Positions 14,763 through 23,816 of a DNA stretch of 24,008 nucleotides are shown here, one piece after another. The stretch comes from Eubacterium sp. CAG:252. GTDB lineage: Bacteria > Bacillota > Clostridia > Lachnospirales > Lachnospiraceae. The position numbers and the translations under genes are program-made. The stretch covers positions 10,979 to 34,986 of the forward strand of contig FR886313.1 of the NCBI GenBank assembly GCA_000436535.1, read 5' to 3'. The notes beneath the pieces are model-generated. The model was given only the letters and a program-made list of their open reading frames with translations. It was not told the DNA's origin and ran no database searches. The stretch's first letter is position 1, and each line of letters begins with the position of its first letter.

Positions 14763-15389
14763 ATGTACAGGATTGATTCAAGAATATTAGGAATGGTAGG
14801 CACAAACTGCTACCTTTTATGTAATGAAGATACTAAAGAGTGTGTACTCATCGACCCGGCGGACTGTGCAGATGAGATAAGTAAGATGATAGACGAGTCA
14901 GGCTGTGAGCTTAAGGGAATATTATTAACACACGGGCATTTTGACCATATTATGGCAGCACATGATGTAAGAGAAAAATATGGTGTAAATGTATATGCAT
15001 CATGTGATGAGAAAAATACACTTGAACAGCCACACATTAACCTTGGTGAGTCATACGGAATGAACCTGTCAGTAAAAGCGGACGTATGGCACGATGACGG
15101 TGATGTGTTAAAGCTTGCAGGCTTTGATATAGAGGCACTTCATACGCCGGGACATACAGAGGGCGGAACATGCTATTATATAAAGGATATCGGAGTGCTG
15201 TTTTCGGGTGATACATTATTCTGCGGTTCAGTTGGAAGAACAGACTTTCCGGGTGGCAGCATGAGCGCTATAGTACGTTCTATAAAGGATAAGATAATGG
15301 CACTTCCGGATGACACCAAAGTATATCCGGGACATGGTGAAGGTACGAGTGTGGGATATGAGAGAGTGAATAATCCGTTTTTGATGTAA
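14763..15389 (+). CDS. Metallo-beta-lactamase-fold hydrolase, glyoxalase-II-like
   Basis: A 208-residue MBL-fold protein with the complete metal site: THGHFDH (His57, His59, Asp61, His62), His131 in HTPGHTEGG, Asp150 in FSGDTLF and His191 in YPGHGEGT. The family covers hydroxyacylglutathione hydrolase-like thioesterases. In organisms without glutathione the real substrate is often unknown, so I do not name one. The start is ATG 14763 with AGGAGG (14753-14758) just upstream. A longer reading frame from 14709 begins inside the rel terminator and has no ribosome binding site. It lies between rel and hemZ, as in many Clostridia. Confidence 0.9.
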   Translation: MYRIDSRILGMVGTNCYLLCNEDTKECVLIDPADCADEISKMIDESGCELKGILLTHGHFDHIMAAHDVREKYGVNVYASCDEKNTLEQPHINLGESYGMNLSVKADVWHDDGDVLKLAGFDIEALHTPGHTEGGTCYYIKDIGVLFSGDTLFCGSVGRTDFPGGSMSAIVRSIKDKIMALPDDTKVYPGHGEGTSVGYERVNNPFLM

Positions 15390-15573
15390 ACTTATAATGA
15401 ATACGATTATGTAAATGTAAAGAATTAATAGTATGATTTTTATAAAATGAATTATATGCTATGAATGAATAGATTTAAAAAGTTGTATAATTTTTGTCTG
15501 TGTTAGAATTATAGTAAAGATACAGAAAGCCTGATACTGGTATGAAGTTTATAGATAATTGAAAGGAATAATA

Positions 15574-17112
15574 ATGATATATATTAAAATAGATGACAAT
15601 ACATTTTATGATGATGCCATAGTTCTTGTACGTTCATTCTATCCAAGAACAGAGGTTACAGCATATAAAGGTGATGATAGTAATTATAATGGAATGTGTC
15701 ATAGCGATAATAATGAGCGCATTGATAACAATAGTAGCTATATTAATGATAATGGCAAATGTAGCAGTAACAATAGTAAAAATAATATGACTACTTGCGG
15801 CAATATAGGCGAGGATGACATGATAATCGACATAAAAGTGCCAGATGTCACAGGTCTTAACAAGAGCCAGATGCACGATAAGTTCAAGTCATACCTTTAT
15901 GATTATCTTAGTGAAAAGACGGGAAAAACGCTTCCATGGGGATATCTTACAGGTGTACGCCCAAGTAAAATAGCATATGTAATGCTTGAAGATGGCGAGA
16001 GTGAGGATACTATAAAGAAGCATTTTATGGATAAGCATAAAGCAAGTGAGGAAAAGGCAGAACTTGCACTCAAGGTTGCAAAGAAAGAAATGGATATACT
16101 TAATCGTATAGATTATAAGAATGGATACAGTCTGTACATAGGTATACCATTCTGTCCAAGTATATGTCTGTACTGCTCATTTTCTTCATATGCGCTTGGA
16201 GCTTATAAGGATTATGTGGACAGCTATCTTGATGAACTGATAAAAGAGATGGAATTTGTGTCAGAGTCGATGAAGGGAAGAAGACTTGATACAGTGTACT
16301 TTGGCGGAGGCACACCTACAACACTCAGTGCAGCGCAGCTTGACAGACTTATAACAGAGCTTAAGAGATTATTTGATATAGATGGCTGCCACGAATTCAC
16401 AGTTGAAGCGGGCAGACCTGACAGCATAACACTTGATAAGCTTCAGGTGTTAAAGAAGCACAATGTAGGAAGAATATCAATTAATCCACAGACGATGAAC
16501 CAGAAGACACTTGACCTTATTGGAAGAAAGCATACGGTTGAGCAGATTAAGAATGTATACAATATGGCAAGAGAAGAGGGCTTTGAAAATATAAATATGG
16601 ATATAATACTTGGTCTTGTCGGCGAGGATGTTGATGAAGTCAAGCATACACTAAGTGAGATACAGGCTATGAATCCAGAAAGCCTTACAGTACATTCACT
16701 TGCAATAAAGAGGGCAGCCGCACTTAACATATGGAGAGATAAGTACAAGCAGCTTTCAACCAAGAATACAGATGAGATAATCAGGATGACCGAGGAAACT
16801 GCCAAAAATCTTGATATGCAGCCTTATTATATGTATCGCCAGAAGAACATGGCTGGTAACTTTGAAAATGTAGGATATGCCAAGGAAGGCAAAGAATGCA
16901 TATACAACATACTTATAATGGAGGAGAAACAGACCATAATTGCATGTGGTGCTGGCGCTAGTTCAAAGGTAGTATTCCATAATGAAAGCGATGACAACCA
17001 TTCAGTAAGAATTGAGAGAATTGAAAATGTTAAGGATGTAAGAAACTACATTGACAGAATTGATGAGATGATTGAGAGGAAGAGGGAGTTTTTTAGGGGA
17101 AATCAGTTCTAG
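15574..17112 (+). CDS. hemZ: Radical-SAM HemZ-type coproporphyrinogen III oxidase-like protein
   Basis: A 512-residue protein of the HemN/HemZ radical-SAM group. The iron-sulfur motif is CPSICLYC with Cys194, Cys198 and Cys201. It is preceded by YIGIPF and followed by the SAM-binding YFGGGTPTTLS. PWGYLTGVRPSKI upstream is the typical N-terminal extension of HemZ. The family is annotated as oxygen-independent coproporphyrinogen dehydrogenase, but many Clostridial members lack proof of that activity. ATG 15574 is chosen because AAAGGA (15562-15567) lies 6 nt before it; a TTG further upstream overlaps this site. Residues 34-82 form an unusual Asn/Ser/Asp-rich low-complexity insertion, probably a disordered loop. 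The usual downstream partners hisS and aspS are replaced here by a large defence-like gene. Confidence 0.93.
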   Translation: MIYIKIDDNTFYDDAIVLVRSFYPRTEVTAYKGDDSNYNGMCHSDNNERIDNNSSYINDNGKCSSNNSKNNMTTCGNIGEDDMIIDIKVPDVTGLNKSQMHDKFKSYLYDYLSEKTGKTLPWGYLTGVRPSKIAYVMLEDGESEDTIKKHFMDKHKASEEKAELALKVAKKEMDILNRIDYKNGYSLYIGIPFCPSICLYCSFSSYALGAYKDYVDSYLDELIKEMEFVSESMKGRRLDTVYFGGGTPTTLSAAQLDRLITELKRLFDIDGCHEFTVEAGRPDSITLDKLQVLKKHNVGRISINPQTMNQKTLDLIGRKHTVEQIKNVYNMAREEGFENINMDIILGLVGEDVDEVKHTLSEIQAMNPESLTVHSLAIKRAAALNIWRDKYKQLSTKNTDEIIRMTEETAKNLDMQPYYMYRQKNMAGNFENVGYAKEGKECIYNILIMEEKQTIIACGAGASSKVVFHNESDDNHSVRIERIENVKDVRNYIDRIDEMIERKREFFRGNQF

Positions 17113-17120
17113 AAGAAAAT

Positions 17121-17170
17121 ATACCCACCAGTGTCCTATGTACGAATATACATAGTTCACTGGTGGGTAT
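17121..17170. terminator. Two-tier hairpin between hemZ and the nuclease-NTPase gene
   Basis: ATACCCACCAGTG (17121-17133) pairs perfectly with 17158-17170. A 2x2 internal mismatch separates this from an inner stem, CTATGTA (17136-17142) with TACATAG (17149-17155). It is a likely hemZ transcript end, although the plus strand has no U-tract (TGTGCAAG follows) while the minus strand reads into a T-rich run. Confidence 0.6.
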
Positions 17171-17216
17171 TGTGCAAGATATATACAGGATAGGTGATAG
17201 AAGATAGGAGAGAAGT

Positions 17217-20200
17217 ATGCCATTAGAAAAAGGTGGAAGAGCAGATAAACAGGGGAATAGTTATGAGATTAACTGTGTGATATACGAGCTGCTTAAGGTA
17301 CTTGATGAGGTGAATTACAGTGTTGTGATAGAAGCACTTGGGGAAGATGAAGCAGGGACAGACATACTTGTAACAGATATGTCCGGACACAGGGAACATC
17401 AGCAGTGCAAGTCAAGAAATGCAAGTAAAGAAAGCTGGAATATGTCAGACCTTAAGGCAAGAGGTATATTAGAAGCATGGAGAAAACAGCTTAACAGAGA
17501 TAATGAGAGAAGAGTTGCGCTTGTAAGCCCGTTGGCATGTACATTTTTATATGATATGCAGAAAAGAGCTGCCAATACAAGTGGCAGAGCAGAGGATTTT
17601 TATAAGATACAGATAGCAAAAAGCAGTACAGAATTCAATAAATTTTATAAAAGCTTCTGTGAGGAGATGGGATTAAGAATAGAGCAGAAAAATACAGAGG
17701 CTGACAGGAAAGAAACAGATGAACGTCAGGACAATCGTAATGAGGGTAATATTAATCAGAAAAATGTTCTTAAAAGTATAGAATATCTGAAAAGAATATC
17801 ATATAAACAAATGTCTGAATATCAACTTAACGAGTTCATAAGCATGAATATACGTTACCGTTTTAGCAGCGATGAAAATAAAGTATATAATGCCTTAGTT
17901 TCCTATGTTGTTATGGGTGATATATTAGGGCAGGAGCTTACACAGCAGAAGATAACAGATTATCTTAATGAACAGGGGATAATATTCAGCCTTAGGGATG
18001 GTGATAAGAGGATTGCACCAAGAATAAATGAGCTGAATGAAGAATATAAGGAAAAATTTATACCTTTAAAAAGTGGTTTCGTGCATAGAGAAGAAGCTGA
18101 CGAATGTATACAGGCTATAGAGGCTGATAAACATATAATTATATCGGGAAGTGCCGGCTGTGGTAAGAGTGGCTGTGCAGAGGCAGTTCTTAAATACTGT
18201 GAACAAAAGGGAATTGTACATATTGCTATAAAGCTTGATGTAAGAATTCCTAATAGGAGCTGTGAAAAATGGGGTCAGGAACTGGGATTTCAGAATTCTA
18301 TAGTTGATGCAATCCATAATATATCACAGAATGAAAAAGCAGTTATTATACTTGACCAGTTAGATGCACTCCGATGGACACAGGCGAATTCAGCAGAAGC
18401 TATAACAGTGTGTATGGAATTAATCAGACAGGTGAAATTCTTTAATGAAATACGTGATAAAAAAATAATAATAGTATTTGTATGCAGAAGCTACGACCTT
18501 GAAAATGATAACAACATAAAGGGATTATTCAGAAAGAAGAATAATTCAGGTGCAGAGGCTTCACAGGATGATGAATGGAAAGTAATAAAGGTAGATTGTT
18601 TTAAAGAAGATACTGTAAAGAAAGTTGTTGGCAGTGAATATAATAAAATGTCTGCAAGGCTGAAAAATCTATTGAAAATACCTAGTAATCTGTATATATG
18701 GCAGCATCTGGATAAGGAGAGTTCATATGATGGCTGTCTGACAACAAGCCACCTTATAGATAAATGGTTTGAACAGATATGCATGAAGAGCAGATTATGT
18801 GGTGTAGCAGAGCAATCTGTTTCTGAGGCGAAAACAGATATTGTAAACAGACTTGATAAAATTGGACGTTTATATGTGCCAAAACAAATACTTAAAATAG
18901 ATGTATCAACACTTGATTATCTTATATCGTCAGAACTTATAGTTGTGCAGGGGAACAAAGTCGGTTTCGTACATCAGTCGATACTTGATTACTTTATATC
19001 GCAGAATATGCTGGAAAAATATTATGACGGGTCGTCAATAGAGGAGATTATTGGAGAGAAAAGCAGGCAGACTCCGACTAAAAGATATCAGGTACAGATG
19101 TTTTTACAGAACATTTTAGAGCTTGACAGTGCAGAATTTATTGATGCAGGCGGAAATATGCTTGCTTCGGATAACATAAGATATTATATAAAGTATCTTT
19201 TTTATGAAATATTAGGACAGATAAATAATCCAGATGATAATATAACAACATTTATTATTGATAACTGCGACAGCGAAGAGTATGGAAGTTACCTTATCAG
19301 AAATACAATATATGGCAGGAAAGATTATGTAAATATATTACTTATAAATGGAATTATGGAGAAATGGTATAATATTCCTGATAAAAAAGAGATTGTTTTT
19401 AATCTGCTAATCAGTATGAGCCCCGACCTTACAGAGGAGGCAGTGGAGTTTATCAGAAAGCACGCATTTGTAAGTAAAGAAGATGATGCGATGTTTATGA
19501 GGTGCTTCCATTATGATATAACGCAGGAAAGTGATGCTGTGTTTGAGCTTAGAATGATGTTTTATAAGCATTATCCGGAATTTGCAAAAGATGTCTATAT
19601 AGACATAAAAAAGATGATGGACGGCTTTGAGAAAAGAACAGTAAGACTTATAGCCTTCTGGTTAAAGAGAAAGATAAATAGTAAGGGAAAATCAGTGTAT
19701 CATTATGAAGAAGACCTGATAAGTTCTGATAGTGAATATGTTGTAAAAAATGCAGAATATATTCTTGATAAGCTGCTTGAATATCTTTCTAAGGAGAAAG
19801 GAAGATATATCAAATATGGTGACTGGTCATATAATCATGCATATATGGGGAATATTGAGAGGGTGAGTGTGGAGCTGGTGAAAAAGGCAGCAGTTGCACT
19901 TGCTGGTAATTCACCGGACACTTTCTGGCAGTATTTTGAGCCATATATGGGAATGGGATATGCTGTATACAATGAAATAATATTAACAGGACTTGCACAC
20001 CTTCCAGTCAGATACAGCGATAGAATTATAGATTATATAACAGAAAGCTTTAATGATAATATATTTGACTATACGAGCGGCGCAGATAATGAGCTGGAAC
20101 TTATAAAAAAAGTGCTGCTAAAACATACATCAGAATGTAGTGATGCAACATTTGCCAGACTTGAAAGCATAATATATTATTATGTGTCACCAGATGCCCT

Positions 20201-21860
20201 GCAAATGTATAAAAACAGAATAGAATACAATCAGGATAAAGAAATACGCCTTGTTTACTGGAGTTACTGGGGTGACCTGCAATATGAGCTACTATCTTGT
20301 CTGCCGAAAGAAAGAATAAGTAAAAAGAGCAGAGAATTAATACAAGTTCTTTGCAGGCGGTTTGATACATTAAAAACATGTTATGTAAATGATAATGACC
20401 ATTCAGGCTGGGTCAAATCTCCTGTGGCAGGTAAGAAAATAGGTGCAAAACAATGGATAAGAATAATAACTAACGATAAATTAAAAAACAGACAACATTC
20501 TAAATGGATATCTGTTAAAGGTGGTTTTATAGAAAGTTCATATGACACATTCATTCAAGACTTTGAACTGGAAGTAAAGCAAAATCCTGTAGAAATGATA
20601 GAACTTGTATTAAGTCATAAAGAAGACATTCCGCAGGCATTTGTAGATGCATTATTTATAGGTGTAAATATGTCAGAGCAGCTTTCGGAGGTAGACAGCA
20701 GAATTATTGAAAGAATGCTGCTTGAATGTCCATGCGATATGGAAAGCCAGAGAGCTTCATATTTCTGTGGAATAATTGAGACATTAAGCAGTGTAAGGTG
20801 GTCAGAAGAAGTACTTTGTGAACTTAAAAATATTGCAGTAAATCATCACAATCCTGACAATGATAAGCCTTGTGTTACAAGTCAGGATGACAAGGAGATG
20901 AAAAGCTGCCATATGCTTCAGAGTAATGCGCTTAACTGTGTCAGAGGAAGAGCGGTAAGAACAATAGGAAAACTTCTTCAAAATAATAAATTATTATATA
21001 AAGAATTTGCAGATATTATTGACAAGGCAGTAAATGATGCTAATGCCGCAGTGCGTTACGCTGCATTATATGCTTTGTGGCCGGTATATAATATTAACAG
21101 ACAGTGGGCAGAAGAAAGAATATTATATATATTTGAAAGGGATATCCGAACATTAAGCTTCTATGGAACAAAGAATGTATTATTTTATCTTTATTCTAAA
21201 TACAAGGAAAGAGTTATTGATATAATAAGTAAGGCTTATGAGTCAGATGATAAAAAGCTGACTGATACAGCGAGCTATATGGTCTGTGAATTTTATATAA
21301 GATATGGTGAATTCACAGATATTATGAGTACACCAACGGATAAAAACGAGGAGCAGATAAAGGCTATATTAGATATGGCGATAATGTATCTTGAAGTTGA
21401 TAAATACCGCGAAGCTGCCAAGAAGATTATACTTGATTATAGGAACACAGATATAAATGTTGAATTCCCACTATCAAAAATGTTCTATGACAAGTATATA
21501 GATGTGAAACGCGACAGACAATTCCTGAATGAATTCATAAAGACCAATCTTAGCAGAAGAATAGTCGATTCATTTATGAACTTCATGACAGAAAGCGCCG
21601 TATCGGTTGTGGATTACTCAGACATAATAATAGAATTATGTGAAAATGTTCTATCTATGGATAGTGACGAACTACAAAAACAGAGGGGCTTAACAACTTC
21701 AATCTCCGAGCTTATCATAACGCTATACGATGAAACCTCTAACTCCAACATAACATCACATAAAAAGACAGCCCAGAAATGTATGGACTTGTGGGATGTA
21801 ATGTTTGAAAGACAAATAGGGTCAGTGAGAAGGATTAGTGAGGAGATGATGGAGAGGTGA
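17217..21860 (+). CDS. Nuclease-P-loop NTPase-helical repeat protein, candidate anti-phage effector
   Basis: A single 1547-residue protein. Residues about 1-150 look like a PD-(D/E)XK nuclease of the Cap4/DUF4297 kind: GGRADKQGNSYE, then Asp49 in AGTDILVTD and QCK (63-65) as the D...(E/Q)xK site. The NTPase part begins near residue 280, with Walker A GSAGCGKS (311-318) and Walker B IILDQLD (377-383); a winged-helix-like segment may follow (about 550-620). The rest is about 900 residues of helical, HEAT-like sequence with no membrane segment, suitable for target sensing. The layout matches STAND-type defence proteins such as Avs, in which ligand binding to the C-terminal repeats triggers oligomerisation and DNA cleavage. 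The subfamily could not be assigned. AGGAG lies 6 nt before the ATG. The gene is solitary, downstream of hemZ, and ends in a strong terminator. Confidence 0.75.
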   Translation: MPLEKGGRADKQGNSYEINCVIYELLKVLDEVNYSVVIEALGEDEAGTDILVTDMSGHREHQQCKSRNASKESWNMSDLKARGILEAWRKQLNRDNERRVALVSPLACTFLYDMQKRAANTSGRAEDFYKIQIAKSSTEFNKFYKSFCEEMGLRIEQKNTEADRKETDERQDNRNEGNINQKNVLKSIEYLKRISYKQMSEYQLNEFISMNIRYRFSSDENKVYNALVSYVVMGDILGQELTQQKITDYLNEQGIIFSLRDGDKRIAPRINELNEEYKEKFIPLKSGFVHREEADECIQAIEADKHIIISGSAGCGKSGCAEAVLKYCEQKGIVHIAIKLDVRIPNRSCEKWGQELGFQNSIVDAIHNISQNEKAVIILDQLDALRWTQANSAEAITVCMELIRQVKFFNEIRDKKIIIVFVCRSYDLENDNNIKGLFRKKNNSGAEASQDDEWKVIKVDCFKEDTVKKVVGSEYNKMSARLKNLLKIPSNLYIWQHLDKESSYDGCLTTSHLIDKWFEQICMKSRLCGVAEQSVSEAKTDIVNRLDKIGRLYVPKQILKIDVSTLDYLISSELIVVQGNKVGFVHQSILDYFISQNMLEKYYDGSSIEEIIGEKSRQTPTKRYQVQMFLQNILELDSAEFIDAGGNMLASDNIRYYIKYLFYEILGQINNPDDNITTFIIDNCDSEEYGSYLIRNTIYGRKDYVNILLINGIMEKWYNIPDKKEIVFNLLISMSPDLTEEAVEFIRKHAFVSKEDDAMFMRCFHYDITQESDAVFELRMMFYKHYPEFAKDVYIDIKKMMDGFEKRTVRLIAFWLKRKINSKGKSVYHYEEDLISSDSEYVVKNAEYILDKLLEYLSKEKGRYIKYGDWSYNHAYMGNIERVSVELVKKAAVALAGNSPDTFWQYFEPYMGMGYAVYNEIILTGLAHLPVRYSDRIIDYITESFNDNIFDYTSGADNELELIKKVLLKHTSECSDATFARLESIIYYYVSPDALQMYKNRIEYNQDKEIRLVYWSYWGDLQYELLSCLPKERISKKSRELIQVLCRRFDTLKTCYVNDNDHSGWVKSPVAGKKIGAKQWIRIITNDKLKNRQHSKWISVKGGFIESSYDTFIQDFELEVKQNPVEMIELVLSHKEDIPQAFVDALFIGVNMSEQLSEVDSRIIERMLLECPCDMESQRASYFCGIIETLSSVRWSEEVLCELKNIAVNHHNPDNDKPCVTSQDDKEMKSCHMLQSNALNCVRGRAVRTIGKLLQNNKLLYKEFADIIDKAVNDANAAVRYAALYALWPVYNINRQWAEERILYIFERDIRTLSFYGTKNVLFYLYSKYKERVIDIISKAYESDDKKLTDTASYMVCEFYIRYGEFTDIMSTPTDKNEEQIKAILDMAIMYLEVDKYREAAKKIILDYRNTDINVEFPLSKMFYDKYIDVKRDRQFLNEFIKTNLSRRIVDSFMNFMTESAVSVVDYSDIIIELCENVLSMDSDELQKQRGLTTSISELIITLYDETSNSNITSHKKTAQKCMDLWDVMFERQIGSVRRISEEMMER

Positions 21861-21915
21861 GGACAATAAAAGGCTTGTATCAATATGGATTATAAAACTT
21901 GATAAATTTTAAGCG

Positions 21916-21950
21916 AAGGCGGTAGATAATTATTTTATCTGCCGCCTTTG
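21916..21950. terminator. Terminator between convergent genes
   Basis: AAGGCGGTAGATAA (21916-21929) pairs with 21935-21948 (14 bp, one G-U) around a 5-nt loop, followed by TTTG on the plus strand. It lies 56 nt after the nuclease-NTPase gene and 17 nt before the stop of the minus-strand relic, so it can end both transcripts. Confidence 0.88.
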
Positions 21951-21966
21951 TGATTGTGGACTATTC

Positions 21967-22312
21967 TTATAAGAGTTTTTTCAACTGCTCTCTCTTTTCA
22001 GTATCAATTTTTAATATATCCATAGCCTTATCTACTGATACATGAAGACTATCCATTATATTTTTGATTGCGTTCAAAGTTGCCTCGTCACGACCTTCCG
22101 TGAGTGCCTGCTTACGAGCTTCTTCACGAGCCTCCTCACGCAACACATCCATAACACCTTCTTCGTCATATTCAAATATACTCACGTCAATCACCTCATT
22201 CCTATGCTTTATAAAGAAGTCCGACAGTATATCCTCTTTAATACATTCATCAATCGATTCAATAACCAGAGTTTTTGTTGTAATAATTATTATCTTTGTC
22301 ATTATGTTTCAT
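21967..22312 (-). pseudogene. Internally deleted Rpn/PD-(D/E)XK transposase-family nuclease relic
   Basis: The last about 95 codons encode a C-terminus typical of Rpn-family recombination-promoting nucleases: IDECIKEDILSDFFIKHRNE, then EVIDVSIFEYDEEG, a charged REEAREEARKQA helix and a short helical tail. The expected 200 or so residues of nuclease core are missing. The best start signal, GGAG (22321-22325) 8 nt before ATG 22312, belongs to a different frame that gives only MKHNDKDNNYYNKNSGY before a stop. That peptide looks like the original N-terminus. An out-of-frame internal deletion would explain both pieces. An ATG at 22302 opens the C-terminal frame but lacks its own well-placed ribosome binding site, so a 111-residue product is unlikely though not excluded. 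It lies next to the defence-like gene. Confidence 0.7.
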
Positions 22313-23039
22313 AAGCAAAATCTCCTTTTGTATTAAGTAAATCTGACAACAGGCAGATCTGCTATGAAAACAATAAATAACATATATATATTGTAACATC
22401 TGGTTTGGCATATAACAAGTGAGTTGAGAGTATATCATTTTCAGAAATTTTTTGAAATATTCTTAAACATATTTACTGCCAATTATAACAAGTGTGTTAA
22501 AACGATATCTGTTATGTGCAGGTTAAGTGAAGCTGCACGATAAGATAAAGGTTTTTGGCATAATAATATAGATAGAAGATAAATTATGCTACAAAATATT
22601 AACACCTGATATAACCAATATAGTAGCTGCCTGATTGTATATATGGGTATTGGTTTGATACTGAATTCAGCGTGAAATATTAGAAATACATAATATGTTA
22701 CATGTGAATGATAAGAATGTTTATAAATATAATTCTGATGCAACAAGTATATGCATTCAAGACTTAATTAAGTATATTGATACTATATATTAAAAATGTT
22801 GTAATGTCAATAGTAACTTGACAATTATATTTTGTGTGCGTATAATTTTCTAGATATATTTATTAATATATGATAAAGTGTTAATAGATATTTTTATTTT
22901 ATTTGACATCATATATGAGTGTGTTGCGTGTAATTATCATCAAAGCATAATCAAATTGTGTTATTAAATAAAAGGGGATAGGGGACGCTTAATCATATAC
23001 ATCATTAATGAGAATTTAATCAATAATACGGAGGAGTAA
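22313..23039. other. 727-nt non-coding region before rfbF
   Basis: AT-rich DNA without a credible gene; an 87-codon TTG frame on the minus strand has no ribosome binding site. It contains two near-identical 15-mers TATAACAAGTGWGTT (22411-22425 and 22484-22498), a hairpin GTGCAG/CTGCAC (22516-22521 with 22533-22538), a consensus sigma-A promoter at 22818-22846, a second TTGACA at 22903-22908 without a good -10, and a G-rich patch near 22973-22985. Confidence 0.7.
22818..22846 (+). promoter_or_regulatory. Perfect consensus sigma-A promoter of the rfbF locus
   Basis: TTGACA (22818-22823), a 17-nt spacer and TATAAT (22841-22846), an exact consensus match. Initiation near 22853 would give a leader of about 187 nt before rfbF. 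Confidence 0.88.
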
Positions 23040-23816
23040 ATGAAAGTAGTACTTTTAGCAGGTGGTTTCGGCACAAGAATAAGTGAAGAAAGTCAGTTTA
23101 AACCAAAGCCAATGATTGAGATAGGTGGAAAGCCTATTCTTTGGCACATTATGAAGGAATATTCATATTATGGTTTTGATGAGTTCATCATATGTGCAGG
23201 TTATAAGCAGTATGTAATCAAAGAATGGTTTGCAGATTATTTCCTTCATAACAGTGATATCACATTTGATTTTACAAAAGGTAAGGATGAAATGATTGTA
23301 CATGAGCAGCATTGCGAACCATGGAAGGTAACTGTAGTTGATACGGGACTTAACACTATGACAGGCGGAAGAATTAAGAGAATTCAGAAGTATGTAGGTG
23401 ATGAACCATTCCTTATGACTTATGGCGATGGTGTATGTGATGTTGATATTGCAAAGCTTGTTGAGTTCCACAAGAACCACGGAAAGATAGCTACACTTAC
23501 AGCGGTAATGTTAGAGCAGCAGAAGGGTGTTCTTGATATCGGTGGTGATAATGCAGTCAAGTCATTCAGAGAGAAGAGCCATATGGATGGTGCGCCAATC
23601 AATGCCGGATATATGGTACTTAATCCTGAAATATTTGATTATATTGAGGGCGATAATACTGTATTTGAGAAAGAACCACTTGAAAGACTCGCAAAGGAAG
23701 GGGAACTTATGTCATATATGCATAAGGGTTTCTGGCAGTGCATGGATAACAAGAGAGAGATGGATATGCTTGAGAAGTATCTTGCAACGGGTACAGCTCC
23801 TTGGAAGAAGTGGTAA
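23040..23816 (+). CDS. rfbF: Glucose-1-phosphate cytidylyltransferase
   Basis: Converts glucose-1-phosphate and CTP to CDP-glucose, the first step towards CDP-linked 3,6-dideoxyhexoses and related sugars of surface polysaccharides. The 258-residue length is normal for the family. The nucleotide-binding signature is MKVVLLAGGFGTRISEES, followed by KPKPMIEIGGKPILWHIM; GDGVCDVD is the metal-binding segment, and INAGYMVLNPEIFDYI with the C-terminal FWQCMDNKREMDMLEKY is typical of RfbF. GGAGG (23030-23034) lies 5 nt before the ATG. It is the first gene after a strong promoter with a long leader, and another start lies 187 nt downstream, so this is probably the head of a polysaccharide operon. Confidence 0.95.
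   Translation: MKVVLLAGGFGTRISEESQFKPKPMIEIGGKPILWHIMKEYSYYGFDEFIICAGYKQYVIKEWFADYFLHNSDITFDFTKGKDEMIVHEQHCEPWKVTVVDTGLNTMTGGRIKRIQKYVGDEPFLMTYGDGVCDVDIAKLVEFHKNHGKIATLTAVMLEQQKGVLDIGGDNAVKSFREKSHMDGAPINAGYMVLNPEIFDYIEGDNTVFEKEPLERLAKEGELMSYMHKGFWQCMDNKREMDMLEKYLATGTAPWKKW

Noticed and set aside
17217..21860. Type I restriction or transposition protein
   Set aside because: No helicase motifs beyond Walker A/B, no methyltransferase or specificity partner, and no DDE or recombinase motif.
22483..22746. 87-codon minus-strand open frame starting with TTG
   Set aside because: No Shine-Dalgarno, AT-driven composition, and no recognisable protein pattern; treated as non-coding.
22903..22951. Second promoter for rfbF at TTGACA 22903-22908
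   Set aside because: No acceptable -10 box at 16-18 nt; the nearest AT-rich hexamer is 22 nt away.
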